Origin: Novosphingobium acidiphilum DSM 19966
GTDB taxonomy: Bacteria; Pseudomonadota; Alphaproteobacteria; Sphingomonadales; Sphingomonadaceae
Length of the DNA stretch: 64,000 nt
Assembly (NCBI RefSeq): GCF_000429005.1
Contig: NZ_AUBA01000003.1
Location: 186,001-250,000, forward strand
Direction: 5' to 3'
Positions 42,942 through 51,855 of the stretch are shown one piece after another (position 1 is the first letter of the stretch; each line of letters opens with the position of its first letter). The notes beneath the pieces were generated by a model. That model was given only the letters and a program-made list of their open reading frames with translations, searched no databases and was not told where the DNA came from. The position numbers were made by a program, and so were the translations under genes.

Positions 42942-42984
42942 TGCGGGTCTGGCGCGCCTGCGCCGGCTCTGGCATCATGGCGAC

Positions 42985-43428
42985 ATGATTGCGCAGACCA
43001 TTCAACTTTCGCTCGCCCCGGTGTTCGTGCTGGTGGCGATCGGCAATATCATGAACATCCTGACCACCCGCCTTGGCCGGATCGTCGACCGGTCGCGCGC
43101 GTTGCAGATCCTGCACGCCAAGACCACCGGGCCGGACCATGACGCGGTGGTGATCGAAATGCGCTTTGTCGACCGGCGCATCCAGCTGATCGGCCATGCG
43201 CTGCTGATCCTGGTGATGAGCGGCATCGGCATCGGGGTCACCGTGGGCACGCTGTTCCTGGGCGAAATGCTTGGCCGCGAATTCCGCATCGCCACCGAAC
43301 TGACCTTTTTCACCGCGATCAGCCTGCTGATGCTGGCGCTGGTCTATCTGCTGCTGGAAACCCGGCTGGTGTCGCGCACGTTGCGCCTGCCGCCCGAACT
43401 GCTCGAATTCGACCGACAGGATTTGTGA
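42985..43428 (+). CDS. DUF2721 membrane protein
   Basis: ATG 42985 gives 147 residues with three hydrophobic segments. The family pattern is LSLAPVFVLVAIGNIMNILTTRLGRIVDRSR at the start (first 20: LSLAPVFVLVAIGNIMNILT) and LLETRLVSRTLRLP near the end. Short DUF2721 proteins of this layout occur widely in proteobacteria. The function is unknown. It lies 43 bp after the TonB-like gene in the same direction. Confidence 0.85.
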   Translation: MIAQTIQLSLAPVFVLVAIGNIMNILTTRLGRIVDRSRALQILHAKTTGPDHDAVVIEMRFVDRRIQLIGHALLILVMSGIGIGVTVGTLFLGEMLGREFRIATELTFFTAISLLMLALVYLLLETRLVSRTLRLPPELLEFDRQDL

Positions 43429-43472
43429 CATTATCCTGCCCGTTTCGGGGATGATACACGGAGAAACGCTGC

Positions 43473-44240
43473 ATGCGCCCGATAGCCTTGGTGTTGGCAA
43501 TGATGGCGATGGCACCTGCGCCCGTGCAGGCGCAGGAGGACATGACCTCTCGCCAACTTGAGGCGCTGTCGCCCAAGGCCGCCACGCGCCAGGCGCACAA
43601 GGACCTGCTATCGATCCTCAACCCCGTGAGAAAGTACCAGCGCGGCATGTTTGTCGGCGTGCACGCGATCAGCACGACAACCCGTGCGCACGGCACGGAA
43701 TTTGAAGGCCTGTGCAGCCGTGATGGCGTAACCGTGTGGTACGCACCGACCGAAGCCGGTCGGCAGACGCGAAACAGCAAGGTTCGCCCGTACAAGGTGA
43801 CAGCGACACCCTGGTTTGCCTTTGTCGCCATGCCCTTACGCGCGCCGGTCCTGTCGCATAGCGTATGGCAGGATCGTTGTTCGGCGCTGGGGGCAGACGA
43901 CCGCACGGAATGGTTTGCCGCCCGGGATGCAGAAACTGCGGTTCGTGGTGCCTTGCTGTTTCAGGCGGCGTTGGATGCGGTAAGAGCCGGAACGATTGCA
44001 CCAAAGTGTGATGCGGGACAATTGGATGCAAAAGGGTGCGCGGCCTGGATCCTCGAGGGAAGAATCGCGACAAAGCCCGGCGGTGTGACGCAATGTGCAC
44101 ATGACCAAGCCACCGAATGCCTGGTGCTGGGTGCCAATTCTGACTTCGAGCTGACCATTACGGCCCAACGGGATGGTGACAACCTTGCCCCTGGCAAGAT
44201 CCTGTCAGTCTCCGCCGTCCAATATATCATCGTGACCTGA
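43473..44240 (+). CDS. Secreted protein of unknown family
   Basis: I do not recognise this 255-residue protein. It has a clean signal peptide (MRPIALVLAMMAMAPAPVQA|QE) and a GGAGAAA ribosome site, so it is exported. The mature part contains six or more cysteines and no membrane helix. It includes a run resembling a substrate-binding or inhibitor domain (GLCSRDGVTVWYAPTEAGRQ), but no catalytic motif is evident. Its GC content and codon use look lower than the neighbours, which may point to recent acquisition. A terminator-like hairpin separates it from the convergent gene. Confidence 0.7.
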   Translation: MRPIALVLAMMAMAPAPVQAQEDMTSRQLEALSPKAATRQAHKDLLSILNPVRKYQRGMFVGVHAISTTTRAHGTEFEGLCSRDGVTVWYAPTEAGRQTRNSKVRPYKVTATPWFAFVAMPLRAPVLSHSVWQDRCSALGADDRTEWFAARDAETAVRGALLFQAALDAVRAGTIAPKCDAGQLDAKGCAAWILEGRIATKPGGVTQCAHDQATECLVLGANSDFELTITAQRDGDNLAPGKILSVSAVQYIIVT

Positions 44241-44251
44241 CAGCCCGCACC

Positions 44252-44283
44252 GCCTGATCTCCCCGTTTCGGGGAGGATCAGGC
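44252..44283. terminator. Hairpin between convergent genes
   Basis: GCCTGATC-TCCCCG (44252-44265) pairs with CGGGGA-GATCAGGC (44269-44283) around a TTT loop with one bulged G at 44275. There is no U tract, and it covers the last codons of the minus-strand gene. It may stop transcription from either side. Confidence 0.55.
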
Positions 44284-44583
44284 GAGCAGCTTTTCACCGC
44301 GTTCGCGGATCATGTTTTCGATCATGCGCCGTGCAAAACCCAGGCCGCCGGGGATGGTCACGTCGAACACCAGCGCGGTTTCGGTGATGTCGAGCGTGGC
44401 CGGCACGGTGTATCCCATCGCCATGGCCTTGACCGCCAGGCGGTCGGCGGCGATCCACGCCAGATCAAGGCTCAGCGGGCCGCCGATGATGGCGCCGGCT
44501 TTGGCCTCGGCCCCGTCCATGCGCGCGGCGATACGGCGGCGGACTTCGTCCTTGCCAAGCGTGTGCGGTATTTCCAGGCGCAT
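44278..44583 (-). CDS. Polyhydroxyalkanoic acid system family protein
   Basis: The 101-residue protein matches the small PHA-system family (LEIPHTLGKDEVRRRIAARMD, WIAADRLAVKAMAMGYTVPATLDITETALVFDV in outline). Its length and composition are typical. These proteins occur with polyhydroxyalkanoate genes, but no PHA synthase is near, so the role is uncertain. It is coupled to the upstream XpaC-like gene by TGATG. Confidence 0.82.
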   Translation of the reverse strand: MRLEIPHTLGKDEVRRRIAARMDGAEAKAGAIIGGPLSLDLAWIAADRLAVKAMAMGYTVPATLDITETALVFDVTIPGGLGFARRMIENMIRERGEKLLA

Positions 44584-45338
44584 CAGACAGGTCCGGTCAG
44601 TTTTCCCGGCTCGTCCATCGCATTGCCATAGCGATAGTCAAGATAGCGCGCCTCGGTGGCCAGCGCGTCGATATCGCCTTCGGCCAGTTTGCGCGACAGC
44701 GCGTCGATTTCGTCGGTGATCCGCGCCAGCCCTTCGGTCAATTGCTGGTCGGCGGTCTTGCCGCTGCGCTGTTCGCTGCGCAGATGCGCGGGGATGCGGG
44801 TATAGCTGGCAACCATGCCGGGCAGATGTTCGCCGATCAGGCGTCGCACATCGCCCACCGCCGGTTCGCCCGGATCGATCCCTTCGAGCTGCGTGCCCAG
44901 CGCGTCGAGCCGCAGCCCGATGCCGTCGAGCAGGCGCGACGCAGGCGGGGGCAGCGCGGTGCGCTGCGCCTCGAGCCACAGTTGCGTGCGGCCCACCGTG
45001 CTTCGCACATCACCCCGGTTAATCGCGCCCAGTTGCGGCACTTTCAGCCGGGGATACGTCGCCAGAAACCCGACCGCCAGCGCCAGCATCAGCAGCGTCA
45101 GCATCAGCCCGCCCAACCCGATGCCGCCGATCACCACGCCCAGCACCGACACGCCCAGCACGATCACGCCCACCGCCAGGCTGGCGCGCACCAGTTTGCG
45201 CAACAGGTGCTGGCGTTTCAGATCGGCCGATCGCCGCCCGATCGATCCGCCGCTGCGCCGCCCGCCCTGCTGCTGAAAGGCCAGGCTGGCGCTGGCCGCG
45301 CGCAGGATGTGCGCGCTGTCGGCAAGATCGTTGGCCAT
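44583..45338 (-). CDS. Membrane protein with XpaC-like features, TelA partner
   Basis: The 251-residue protein has a basic N-terminus, two close transmembrane helices (LAVGVIVLGVSVLGVVIGGI and MLTLLMLALAVGFLA) and a cytosolic helical domain. That domain includes LPGMVASYTRIPAHLRSE and LTEGLARITDEIDALSRKLA. Position immediately upstream of a small PHA-type protein and downstream of telA fits the 5-bromo-4-chloroindolyl phosphate hydrolysis (XpaC) group. Motif evidence is weak, and the name is an inference from context. It is separated from telA by two bases. Confidence 0.6.
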   Translation of the reverse strand: MANDLADSAHILRAASASLAFQQQGGRRSGGSIGRRSADLKRQHLLRKLVRASLAVGVIVLGVSVLGVVIGGIGLGGLMLTLLMLALAVGFLATYPRLKVPQLGAINRGDVRSTVGRTQLWLEAQRTALPPPASRLLDGIGLRLDALGTQLEGIDPGEPAVGDVRRLIGEHLPGMVASYTRIPAHLRSEQRSGKTADQQLTEGLARITDEIDALSRKLAEGDIDALATEARYLDYRYGNAMDEPGKLTGPV

Positions 45339-45340
45339 GC

Positions 45341-46546
45341 TCAGGCTTCGCCGTCGAGTGTCAGCGCGGGATGCGGCGCCGCGCTGCCGTTGGGCCCGGT
45401 GCCTTGCGCGCGGGCGATATAGCCCTGGGATTTTTCCACTTCGGTCGACAGCGTGCCGATCGTCTGCTTCATCGAATCGAGCGCCTTCAGCTTGAAGGTG
45501 TCGATCGAATCCATCGTGTCATAGATGTTCTGGAATGCGCGTTGCAGCGTTTCGAGCGGGATCGTGCTCGATGCCGCCATTTCGTGGATGCGCGCGGTGT
45601 TGTCCTTCAGCATCGCACCGGTGGCATCGATGATGTTGGCGGTGGTGGTGTTGAGCGCGGTGATCTGTTGCAGCACCAGCCGCTGGTTGGTCATCGCCTG
45701 CGCGACGGTGACCGCGGTGCGCAGCGCGGCCACGGTGGTGGTGCCCGCCCGATCGACGCCCTTGACCAGTTCGACATTGTTCTTTTTGACCAGATCGAGC
45801 GCGAGATAGCCCTGCACCGTCACCGCCATCTGCGTCAGCAGGTCCTGCGTACGCTGGCGGATGTAGAACAGCGCCGATTCGCGCAGGGCCTTGGCCTTGG
45901 CCGGGTCGGTGTGATCCAGGTCGATCGCGGCATCTTCCAGTTTCTGGTCGAGCGTGCGGGCAATGTGGATCATCTGTTCCAGCTTGCCCATCGCGTCCCA
46001 CAGCTTGGCGCGTTCGACATCGATGGCGGCATTGTCCTTCAGCAACTCATCCTTGCCCGAGGCCAGCCGGTCGAGGATCGACTTGATATGGCCCTGCGCC
46101 GAGACATAGCCGTCAAAATACTTCTTCACGCTGTTGCCGAACGGGATCACGCCCAGGAACTTGCGCCCGCCGGTGGTCACGCCCTTTTTGCCCGGATCAA
46201 GATCCTCGACCGTGCGGCGCAGCGCGGCAAGGTCGGCGCCCACGCCGCTGTCCTTGTCCATTGCGCGCACCGGGCGGTCGAGAAACCGGTTCGACATGCC
46301 CGCCGCTGCCGCGATTTCCTTGCCGCCCAGCGCGGTCAGCTGATCGACCCGCTTGCCGAATTCGGGGCTGGCGGCATCTTGCGCAATCAGCTCGGCAACA
46401 AAGGCGTCGGCGCGCTCTTCCAGTTTGGTCTTTGTGCCCTCGGCAATCGGCACCAGCCCGGCGGCGGCCTGCGGTGCGACCACCGGCACCGGATCGGGCG
46501 GAGTCAAAGTCAGGGTCGGGGCGGCATCGGTGGCGTTTGTGGCCAT
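45341..46546 (-). CDS. telA: Toxic anion resistance protein TelA family
   Basis: TelA proteins are helical cytosolic proteins linked to tellurite and envelope-stress tolerance. ATG 46546 gives 401 residues. Family blocks are RPVRAMDKDSGVGADLAALR, VPFGN-like PFGNSVKKYFDGYVSAQGHI, DVERAKLWDAMGKLEQMI, FYIRQRTQDLLTQMAVTVQG, DLVKKNNVELVKGVDRAGTT and NQRLVLQQITALNTTTANII. The N-terminal 40 residues are Pro/Ala-rich. It is the first gene of a three-gene minus-strand unit. Confidence 0.92.
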   Translation of the reverse strand: MATNATDAAPTLTLTPPDPVPVVAPQAAAGLVPIAEGTKTKLEERADAFVAELIAQDAASPEFGKRVDQLTALGGKEIAAAAGMSNRFLDRPVRAMDKDSGVGADLAALRRTVEDLDPGKKGVTTGGRKFLGVIPFGNSVKKYFDGYVSAQGHIKSILDRLASGKDELLKDNAAIDVERAKLWDAMGKLEQMIHIARTLDQKLEDAAIDLDHTDPAKAKALRESALFYIRQRTQDLLTQMAVTVQGYLALDLVKKNNVELVKGVDRAGTTTVAALRTAVTVAQAMTNQRLVLQQITALNTTTANIIDATGAMLKDNTARIHEMAASSTIPLETLQRAFQNIYDTMDSIDTFKLKALDSMKQTIGTLSTEVEKSQGYIARAQGTGPNGSAAPHPALTLDGEA

Positions 46547-46666
46547 GGGAACACTCGGTTGGAGACGTCTGATAACGGCGAAGATGGCCCGATGTGGCGC
46601 TTCCCGCAAGGGTGTCATGTCGATGGCCCTTGGCGGTTGGTCGGAATTCGGGTTAGCCTTGTCATC

Positions 46667-47614
46667 ATGCATCGTCGTACCCTGCTTGGCGCACTGGCCG
46701 CCGCCGTTGTTCCCGTGCCTGCCTTGGCCAAGGCGCCATTGGCGGGCGTGGCCATGCTGTCCGCGCTCGAACGCCGGTCGGGCGGGCAGCTGGGCGTGAT
46801 GGTGCGCGATTGCGCGACGGGGCACGGCTTTGGCTGGCGCCAGGACGAACGTTTTGCCCATTGTTCGACGTTCAAGCTGTCGCTGGCGGCGATGGTGCTG
46901 GCCCAGATCGACGCCGGGCGCGCGCGCGGGGACGAGGTGCTGGCCTATTCGGTGCTCGATGTGCTGCCGGCCTCACCGGTTACCGGTGCCGCGGCAACAC
47001 GCACCGCGGGCGACGAGGCGCTGGCCGGGCGCGAAGGCATGTCGATTCTGGCCCTGGCGCAGGCCGCTGTCGAACGCAGCGACAACACCGCGGCAAACCT
47101 GCTGCTGGCGCGGTTTGGCGGCCCGGCCGCGCTGACCGCATTCTGGCGTGCAATGGGCGACGAGGTCAGCCGGCTGGACCATAACGAGCCCATGCTTAAC
47201 CGCGTGGGCCTGGGCGAAGTGCACGACACGACCACGCCCGCCGCAATGGCGGCAACGCTTGGCCGGGTGTTGACCGGCCGTGTGCTGTCGGGCGCATCGC
47301 GTGCGCTGCTGTGGGGCTGGATGAAGAATTGCTCCACCGGGCTTGGCCGCCTGCGCGCAGGACTGCCCGCCGGATGGCAGGCGGGCGACAAGACCGGCAC
47401 CGAATACGGGCCCGAGGCGCTTGCCCGGATCAACGATCTGGCGCTGGTGCTTGCCCCGGTGGGCGGTGGTCAATTCCGCGCGCCGCTGGCAGTGACCGCC
47501 TACTATCTGCCGGGGGGCAGACTGGATGAGTTGCGGCCGGCCGACGAAGCGGTGCTGGCGGCGGTCATGCGCATCGCCACCGACACCCAGGCATGGAAAG
47601 TGAAACGACGATGA
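46667..47614 (+). CDS. bla: Class A serine beta-lactamase
   Basis: The enzyme hydrolyses beta-lactam antibiotics in the periplasm. The 315-residue product has a twin-arginine-like signal (HRRTLLGALAAAVVPVPALA) and all class A motifs. These are S67-T-F-K70 (S70-x-x-K), S138-D139-N140, Glu174 in EPMLN (the omega-loop E166 equivalent) and K242-T-G. Cys66 lies just before the active serine (Ambler 69), but no Cys stands at the position of Ambler 238, so the carbapenemase disulfide is absent. KTGTEYG places Glu at the 238 position, unlike TEM and CTX-M. It is divergent from telA across 120 bp; no ampR-like regulator is adjacent. Confidence 0.94.
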   Translation: MHRRTLLGALAAAVVPVPALAKAPLAGVAMLSALERRSGGQLGVMVRDCATGHGFGWRQDERFAHCSTFKLSLAAMVLAQIDAGRARGDEVLAYSVLDVLPASPVTGAAATRTAGDEALAGREGMSILALAQAAVERSDNTAANLLLARFGGPAALTAFWRAMGDEVSRLDHNEPMLNRVGLGEVHDTTTPAAMAATLGRVLTGRVLSGASRALLWGWMKNCSTGLGRLRAGLPAGWQAGDKTGTEYGPEALARINDLALVLAPVGGGQFRAPLAVTAYYLPGGRLDELRPADEAVLAAVMRIATDTQAWKVKRR

Positions 47615-48321
47615 TGCGATGCGCGGTGTTCGGGGCCTCGGGCGGGATCGGTGCCGCGCTGGTGGGGCAACTGGTCGCGCGCGATGATGTCGAGGCGGTC
47701 TTTGCCGGATCGCGGCGTGGGGCTGTGCCGCAAGGGGCAAAGATCGTGCCTTTCACGTTCGATGCGCTGGACGAAAGCCTGGCGCAGACCGTGGCCGCGC
47801 TCGGTGCGCCGCTCGACATTGTCCTGATCGCCACCGGGCGGCTGACCCGAGCCGACGGCAGCGGTCCGGAAAAGGCGCTGCGGCAACTGGATGCAGGGGC
47901 ACTGGCCGAACAATTTTCCGACAACGCGATCGTGCCCGCGATGATCGCGCGCGCGGTGCAGCCGCTGCTGCCGCGCGAGCGGCGCTGTGTGGTCGCGGCC
48001 TTGTCGGCGCGGGTGGGTTCGATCGGCGACAACCGGCTGGGCGGTTGGCATGCCTATCGCGCGTCGAAGGCGGCGCTGAACATGCTGTTGCGCACAATTG
48101 CAATCGAATGGGCGCGCAGCCATCCCCGGGCGGTGGTTGCAGCACTGCATCCCGGCACCGTCGCCACCGCGCTGTCCGCGCCGTTTCAGCGCGGCGTTGC
48201 ACCCGACAAGCTGTTCACGCCCGCGATGAGCGCCGCCGCGCTGCTGCGCGTGATCGACGGGCTGACGCCTGCTGACAGCGGCGGATTTTTCGCCTGGGAT
48301 GGCACGATGATCCCGTTCTGA
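47611..48321 (+). CDS. SDR family oxidoreductase (CsgA-like)
   Basis: The 236-residue protein starts at ATG 47611, overlapping the beta-lactamase stop (ATGA). It has the SDR motif FGASGGIGAAL at residues 5-15, an active-site-like VAALSARVGS and YRASKAALNML (Y-x-x-x-K). The glycine motif GASGGIG is close to C-factor/CsgA-type SDRs. The nucleotide-binding loop begins just after the start, so a few N-terminal residues are few. It is co-transcribed with bla; a functional link is not evident. Confidence 0.85.
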   Translation: MMRCAVFGASGGIGAALVGQLVARDDVEAVFAGSRRGAVPQGAKIVPFTFDALDESLAQTVAALGAPLDIVLIATGRLTRADGSGPEKALRQLDAGALAEQFSDNAIVPAMIARAVQPLLPRERRCVVAALSARVGSIGDNRLGGWHAYRASKAALNMLLRTIAIEWARSHPRAVVAALHPGTVATALSAPFQRGVAPDKLFTPAMSAAALLRVIDGLTPADSGGFFAWDGTMIPF

Positions 48322-48364
48322 CCCGTCCCGTCTCTGCCGTTTGGGGGATCGGTCGGTCGCGCCG

Positions 48365-50122
48365 TTACGCCGCCAGCTGGTACGGTGCGATCTCGCCGTT
48401 CAGATACAGCTTCTTGGCCTTGGCGCGGCTCAATTTGCCCGAGCTGGTGCGCGGCAGCGTGCGCGGCGGCACCAGTTCCACCACGCAGTTCATGCCGGTG
48501 ATCGCGCGCACTTTATCGCGGATCTGATCGCGCAGGCGCAGGCGCTCGGCCGGGTCCGACACGCGGCAATGCACCAATACGGCAGGCGCTTCTTCACCCG
48601 TTTCGGTCTCGATCGAGAATGCGGCGATATCGCCCTGGTGGAATCCGGGCAGCTGTTCCACCGCCCATTCGATATCCTGCGGCCAGTGGTTCTTGCCGTT
48701 GATGATGATCATGTCCTTCGCCCGGCCGACGATGAACAAGTATCCCTGCGCGTTGAGATACCCCATGTCGCCGGTGTCGAGCCAGCCATCGACCAGCGCG
48801 GCGGCGGTCGATTCGGGATCGCGGAAATACGAGTGCATCACCGACGAGCCGCGGCACCATACTTTGCCGATATGGTGGTGCGCGATGCTTTGCCCGTCTT
48901 CGCCGCGGATCGCGATTTCCATGCCGCGCACGGGCAGCCCGCAATTGACAATCGCGCGGTACCGCGCCGGGCGCGACAGATCGCGCGGCGATCCCGACAG
49001 GCGTTCTTCTTCGACCAGTTCGACCCGGATACCTTCGCCCGGCGGCATGACGGTCACCGCCAGTGTCGCTTCGGCCAGGCCATAGCTGGGCAGGAACGCT
49101 GCCGCCTTGAATCCGGCCGGCGCAAACGCGTCGACAAAGCCCTGCATCACATCGGGGCGGATCATGTCGGCGCCATTGCCGGCAATGCGCCAGCGCGACA
49201 GGTCAAACCGTTCGGCGACATGCGTCTGGCTGGAAATGCGGCGCGCGCAGATATCGTACCCGAATGTCGGCGAATAGGACACGGTGGTGCCGGGGTTGCG
49301 GCTGATCATGTCGAGCCAGGCCAGCGGGCGACGCGCAAAATCCTCGGTACGCAGAAAATCCACCGAAACCTGGTTGGCGATCGGCGACAGAAAGCATCCG
49401 ACCAGTCCCATGTCGTGGTACCACGGCAACCAGCTGACACAGCGATCGCCGGGCTGCACTTTCATGCCGTGCGAATGGCCCGCCAGATTGGCCAGCAGCG
49501 CGCGGTGGGTTACCGCCACGCCATGCGGGAACCGGGTCGATCCGCTGGAATATTGCAGATAGCTGATGGCATCGGGATCGGCAGGCGGCAATGCGCCCTC
49601 GGCCGGCACGATCGCCGCCACTTCGTCCCAGCTCATCCCAGGGCAGCCCTGGCGCCCCGCCGCGGCGGCGCACATTTCGCCGATTTCGGCCGGGTACAGC
49701 AACACGCTGGGGTCGGAACTGGCCAGTTGCACCGCGATCTGGTCGATATAGTTGTCCTTGCCGCCGAAACTGGTGGGCAGCGGCAGCGGCACCGGCCAGG
49801 CGCCAGCATAGATCGTGCCGCAGAACAGCGCGGCAAAGTCGGGACCGGTCTCGGCGATCAGCGCCACGCGATCGGTGGGCTTGATGCCCATCGCGATCAG
49901 CCGCCGCGCCGCGATCAGCGCATCGGCGCGCAGCTGCGAATAGGGATAGACTTTTGCCAGCACGCCGCGTGCATCGTGGAAATTGAACCCGCAGGCACCC
50001 GCGGCGGCATAGTCGAGCGCATCGCAGAACGTGGCGAAATCGGCAAAGCGACGCGGCTGTGCGTCGTCATTGGGTGTCGGCACGATCGCCCCTGTATCGC
50101 GGAGGGCTTCGGAAACGGTCAT
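48365..50122 (-). CDS. Fatty-acyl-AMP ligase
   Basis: The 585-residue adenylate-forming enzyme is of the FAAL (FadD32-like) group, which makes acyl-AMP for loading onto an ACP rather than CoA. Motif A3 is YLQYSSGSTRFPHGVAVTHR with the SSGST-R-P pattern. SWLPWYHDMGLVGCFLSPI is diagnostic of FAALs, and SYGLAEATLAVTV is the A5 region. The C-terminal domain (WLDTGDMGYL, IIINGKNHWPQDIE, SGKLSRAKAKKLY) is intact, including the final catalytic Lys. FAALs often pair with polyketide or lipopeptide genes; none is adjacent. Confidence 0.93.
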   Translation of the reverse strand: MTVSEALRDTGAIVPTPNDDAQPRRFADFATFCDALDYAAAGACGFNFHDARGVLAKVYPYSQLRADALIAARRLIAMGIKPTDRVALIAETGPDFAALFCGTIYAGAWPVPLPLPTSFGGKDNYIDQIAVQLASSDPSVLLYPAEIGEMCAAAAGRQGCPGMSWDEVAAIVPAEGALPPADPDAISYLQYSSGSTRFPHGVAVTHRALLANLAGHSHGMKVQPGDRCVSWLPWYHDMGLVGCFLSPIANQVSVDFLRTEDFARRPLAWLDMISRNPGTTVSYSPTFGYDICARRISSQTHVAERFDLSRWRIAGNGADMIRPDVMQGFVDAFAPAGFKAAAFLPSYGLAEATLAVTVMPPGEGIRVELVEEERLSGSPRDLSRPARYRAIVNCGLPVRGMEIAIRGEDGQSIAHHHIGKVWCRGSSVMHSYFRDPESTAAALVDGWLDTGDMGYLNAQGYLFIVGRAKDMIIINGKNHWPQDIEWAVEQLPGFHQGDIAAFSIETETGEEAPAVLVHCRVSDPAERLRLRDQIRDKVRAITGMNCVVELVPPRTLPRTSSGKLSRAKAKKLYLNGEIAPYQLAA

Positions 50123-50237
50123 CTGCTACCCCGGGATTTGTTGTGGTATGGGCATTCCTGCGGTGGCCCGATGACACACATTGGCGGATCGGGCCAGACT
50201 TCTCCTATATCCGCGACTGTGGCACGAATAAGGCGTA

Positions 50238-50837
50238 ATGATGGACGATCAGGGCGAAACGGGCCGGAACCGCGGCCGAAAGGTGGCGCGGCCGCTTGAT
50301 CAGGCGCGGCTGGATGAAATGGCGCTGGGCTATGTCGCGCGCTTTGCCACCAGCAGCGGGCGGCTGGGCGATTATCTGAAACGCAAGATCCGCGAACGCG
50401 GATGGGAAGGCGCGGGCACGCCCGATGTGCCCGCGCTGGTCGAACGCATGGTGGCGCGCGGATATGTCGATGATGCCGGCTTTGCGCTGGCGCGTGGCGC
50501 CGGGCTGATGCGGCGCGGCTTTGGCGCGCGGCGCATTGCCCAGACACTGGGTCGCGATGGCATCGATGCGCCGCTGGTGGCGCAGGCCAGCGGCAGCGAG
50601 CGCGAACGGCGGGCGGCGGCGCTGGCCTTTGCGCAGCGCCGCAGACTGGGCCCGTTCGGCACGGGTTCACATGAAAATGGCGACAAGCGTCAGGGCAGGA
50701 TTGATCCCGCCACGCGGGCGCGGCAGGTGGCGGCGATGGTGCGAGCCGGGCATCCCTTTGCCGCGGCCAGCGCGATGATCGATGCGGCCGACAGTGACGC
50801 AGCACAGGAATGGGTGGATGAAGCCGATGATTCGTAA
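50238..50837 (+). CDS. recX: RecX family protein
   Basis: RecX limits RecA filament growth. The 199-residue protein has the three tandem three-helix pattern: LDEMALGYVARFATSSGRLGDYLKRKI (in part), VERMVARGYVDDAGFALARG and GFGARRIAQTLGRDGIDAPL. The C-terminal RAAALAFAQRRRLGPFG belongs to the third repeat. It is not next to recA here. The start is ATG 50238 or 50241. The DUF192 gene overlaps its last 20 bases. Confidence 0.88.
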   Translation: MMDDQGETGRNRGRKVARPLDQARLDEMALGYVARFATSSGRLGDYLKRKIRERGWEGAGTPDVPALVERMVARGYVDDAGFALARGAGLMRRGFGARRIAQTLGRDGIDAPLVAQASGSERERRAAALAFAQRRRLGPFGTGSHENGDKRQGRIDPATRARQVAAMVRAGHPFAAASAMIDAADSDAAQEWVDEADDS

Positions 50838-51345
50838 GACCTTTGCCATGCTGACCGGCCTGGCCGCTGCGGGCAGCCTGCTGGTTGGTATTGCCGCCTG
50901 TTCACCAGTGGCGGCGGGCGACACCGCCGCCAGCGCCTCGGCAAGCGCCAGCGAACCGCAGGTTCATCCGCTGTCGGGGCTGGCGGTCATCCCGCTCCGG
51001 GTGGTGACCGCGACCGGGGAGCACAGGTTCCGGGTCGAAGTTGCCGCTTCGTCTGCGCAGCAGGAAAAAGGGCTGATGTTCCGCAATGCGATGGGCGCAG
51101 ACGAAGGCATGATCTTTCCGATGATCCCGGCGCGCCCGGCGGCGTTCTGGATGCGCAACACGGTCATCGGGCTGGATATCATTTTCATCGGCGCCGATCA
51201 CAAGGTGCTGAACATTGCCGCCAATGCGGTGCCCTATGACGAAACCGCGCTGCCATCGAAGGGCGATGCCGCCGCCGTGCTCGAGCTGAATGCAGGGCGC
51301 GCCGCACAGATCGGGATGAAGCCCGGCGACACCGTCAGCTGGTAA
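50818..51345 (+). CDS. DUF192 lipoprotein
   Basis: The 175-residue protein starts in the end of recX (ATG 50818; ATG 50827 is also possible) and has a lipoprotein signal ending in IAAC. The DUF192 domain follows (FRVEVAASSAQQEKGLMFRN, MIFPMIPARPAAFWMRNT, GLDIIFIGADHKVLNIAANA, VLELNAGRAAQIGMKPGD). The fold is a beta-barrel of unknown function in the envelope. It and recX form a small plus-strand unit before NDUFA12. Confidence 0.87.
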   Translation: MKPMIRKTFAMLTGLAAAGSLLVGIAACSPVAAGDTAASASASASEPQVHPLSGLAVIPLRVVTATGEHRFRVEVAASSAQQEKGLMFRNAMGADEGMIFPMIPARPAAFWMRNTVIGLDIIFIGADHKVLNIAANAVPYDETALPSKGDAAAVLELNAGRAAQIGMKPGDTVSW

Positions 51346-51417
51346 GGTGCGCGCCGACAGCAAACACCGCACGAGCACCTTGCCTCCGCACCCCGGAAAG
51401 GGCTAAGCGCAACGGCC

Positions 51418-51834
51418 ATGAGCATCCTTGGCAAAATCTTCACCTGGTGGAACGGCGCCACCTTCGGCACCATGCTTGACAGCGCGCGCAACGGCGTGCG
51501 CGTGGGCGAGGATGTGCAGGGCAATGTCTATTTCCGTGCCAAAAAGCCCTTTCCCAAAGGGCATCCCTTTGCCGGGCGCGAACGCCGCTGGGTGATCTAT
51601 AACGGTGCCAACGATGCCAGCCGCGTGCCGGCCGAATGGCATGGCTGGCTGCACGGCAATTTCGACGGCGTGCCCGAAAGCAATCTGCCCCCGCCACGCG
51701 TGTGGGAAGCCGAATTTACCGCCAATGCCACCGGCACTTCGGCCGCCTATCGCCCGCAGGGCGCGCTGGAGCGTGGCGGACACCGTGCCGCGGCCACCGG
51801 CGATTACGAAGCCTGGTCGCCCGACCAGGTCTGA
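51418..51834 (+). CDS. NADH:ubiquinone oxidoreductase subunit NDUFA12 family
   Basis: The 138-residue protein belongs to the accessory complex I subunit NDUFA12 found in alphaproteobacteria and mitochondria. The N-terminus (LGKIFTWWNGATFGTML) and the blocks RVGEDVQGNVYF, RRWVIYNGANDASRVPAEWHGWLHG (in part) and CSTAAYRPQG-like TSAAYRPQGALERGG are typical. It docks on the peripheral arm of complex I. Its neighbours DUF2155 and aat are a recurring sphingomonad set. Confidence 0.93.
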   Translation: MSILGKIFTWWNGATFGTMLDSARNGVRVGEDVQGNVYFRAKKPFPKGHPFAGRERRWVIYNGANDASRVPAEWHGWLHGNFDGVPESNLPPPRVWEAEFTANATGTSAAYRPQGALERGGHRAAATGDYEAWSPDQV

Positions 51835-51855
51835 TCGTACGGGCGCGCTGATCCG

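Noticed and set aside
45371..46666. A long plus-strand extension in frame with the beta-lactamase
   Set aside because: It is antisense to telA; the beta-lactamase signal peptide starts at 46667, so the extension is not translated.
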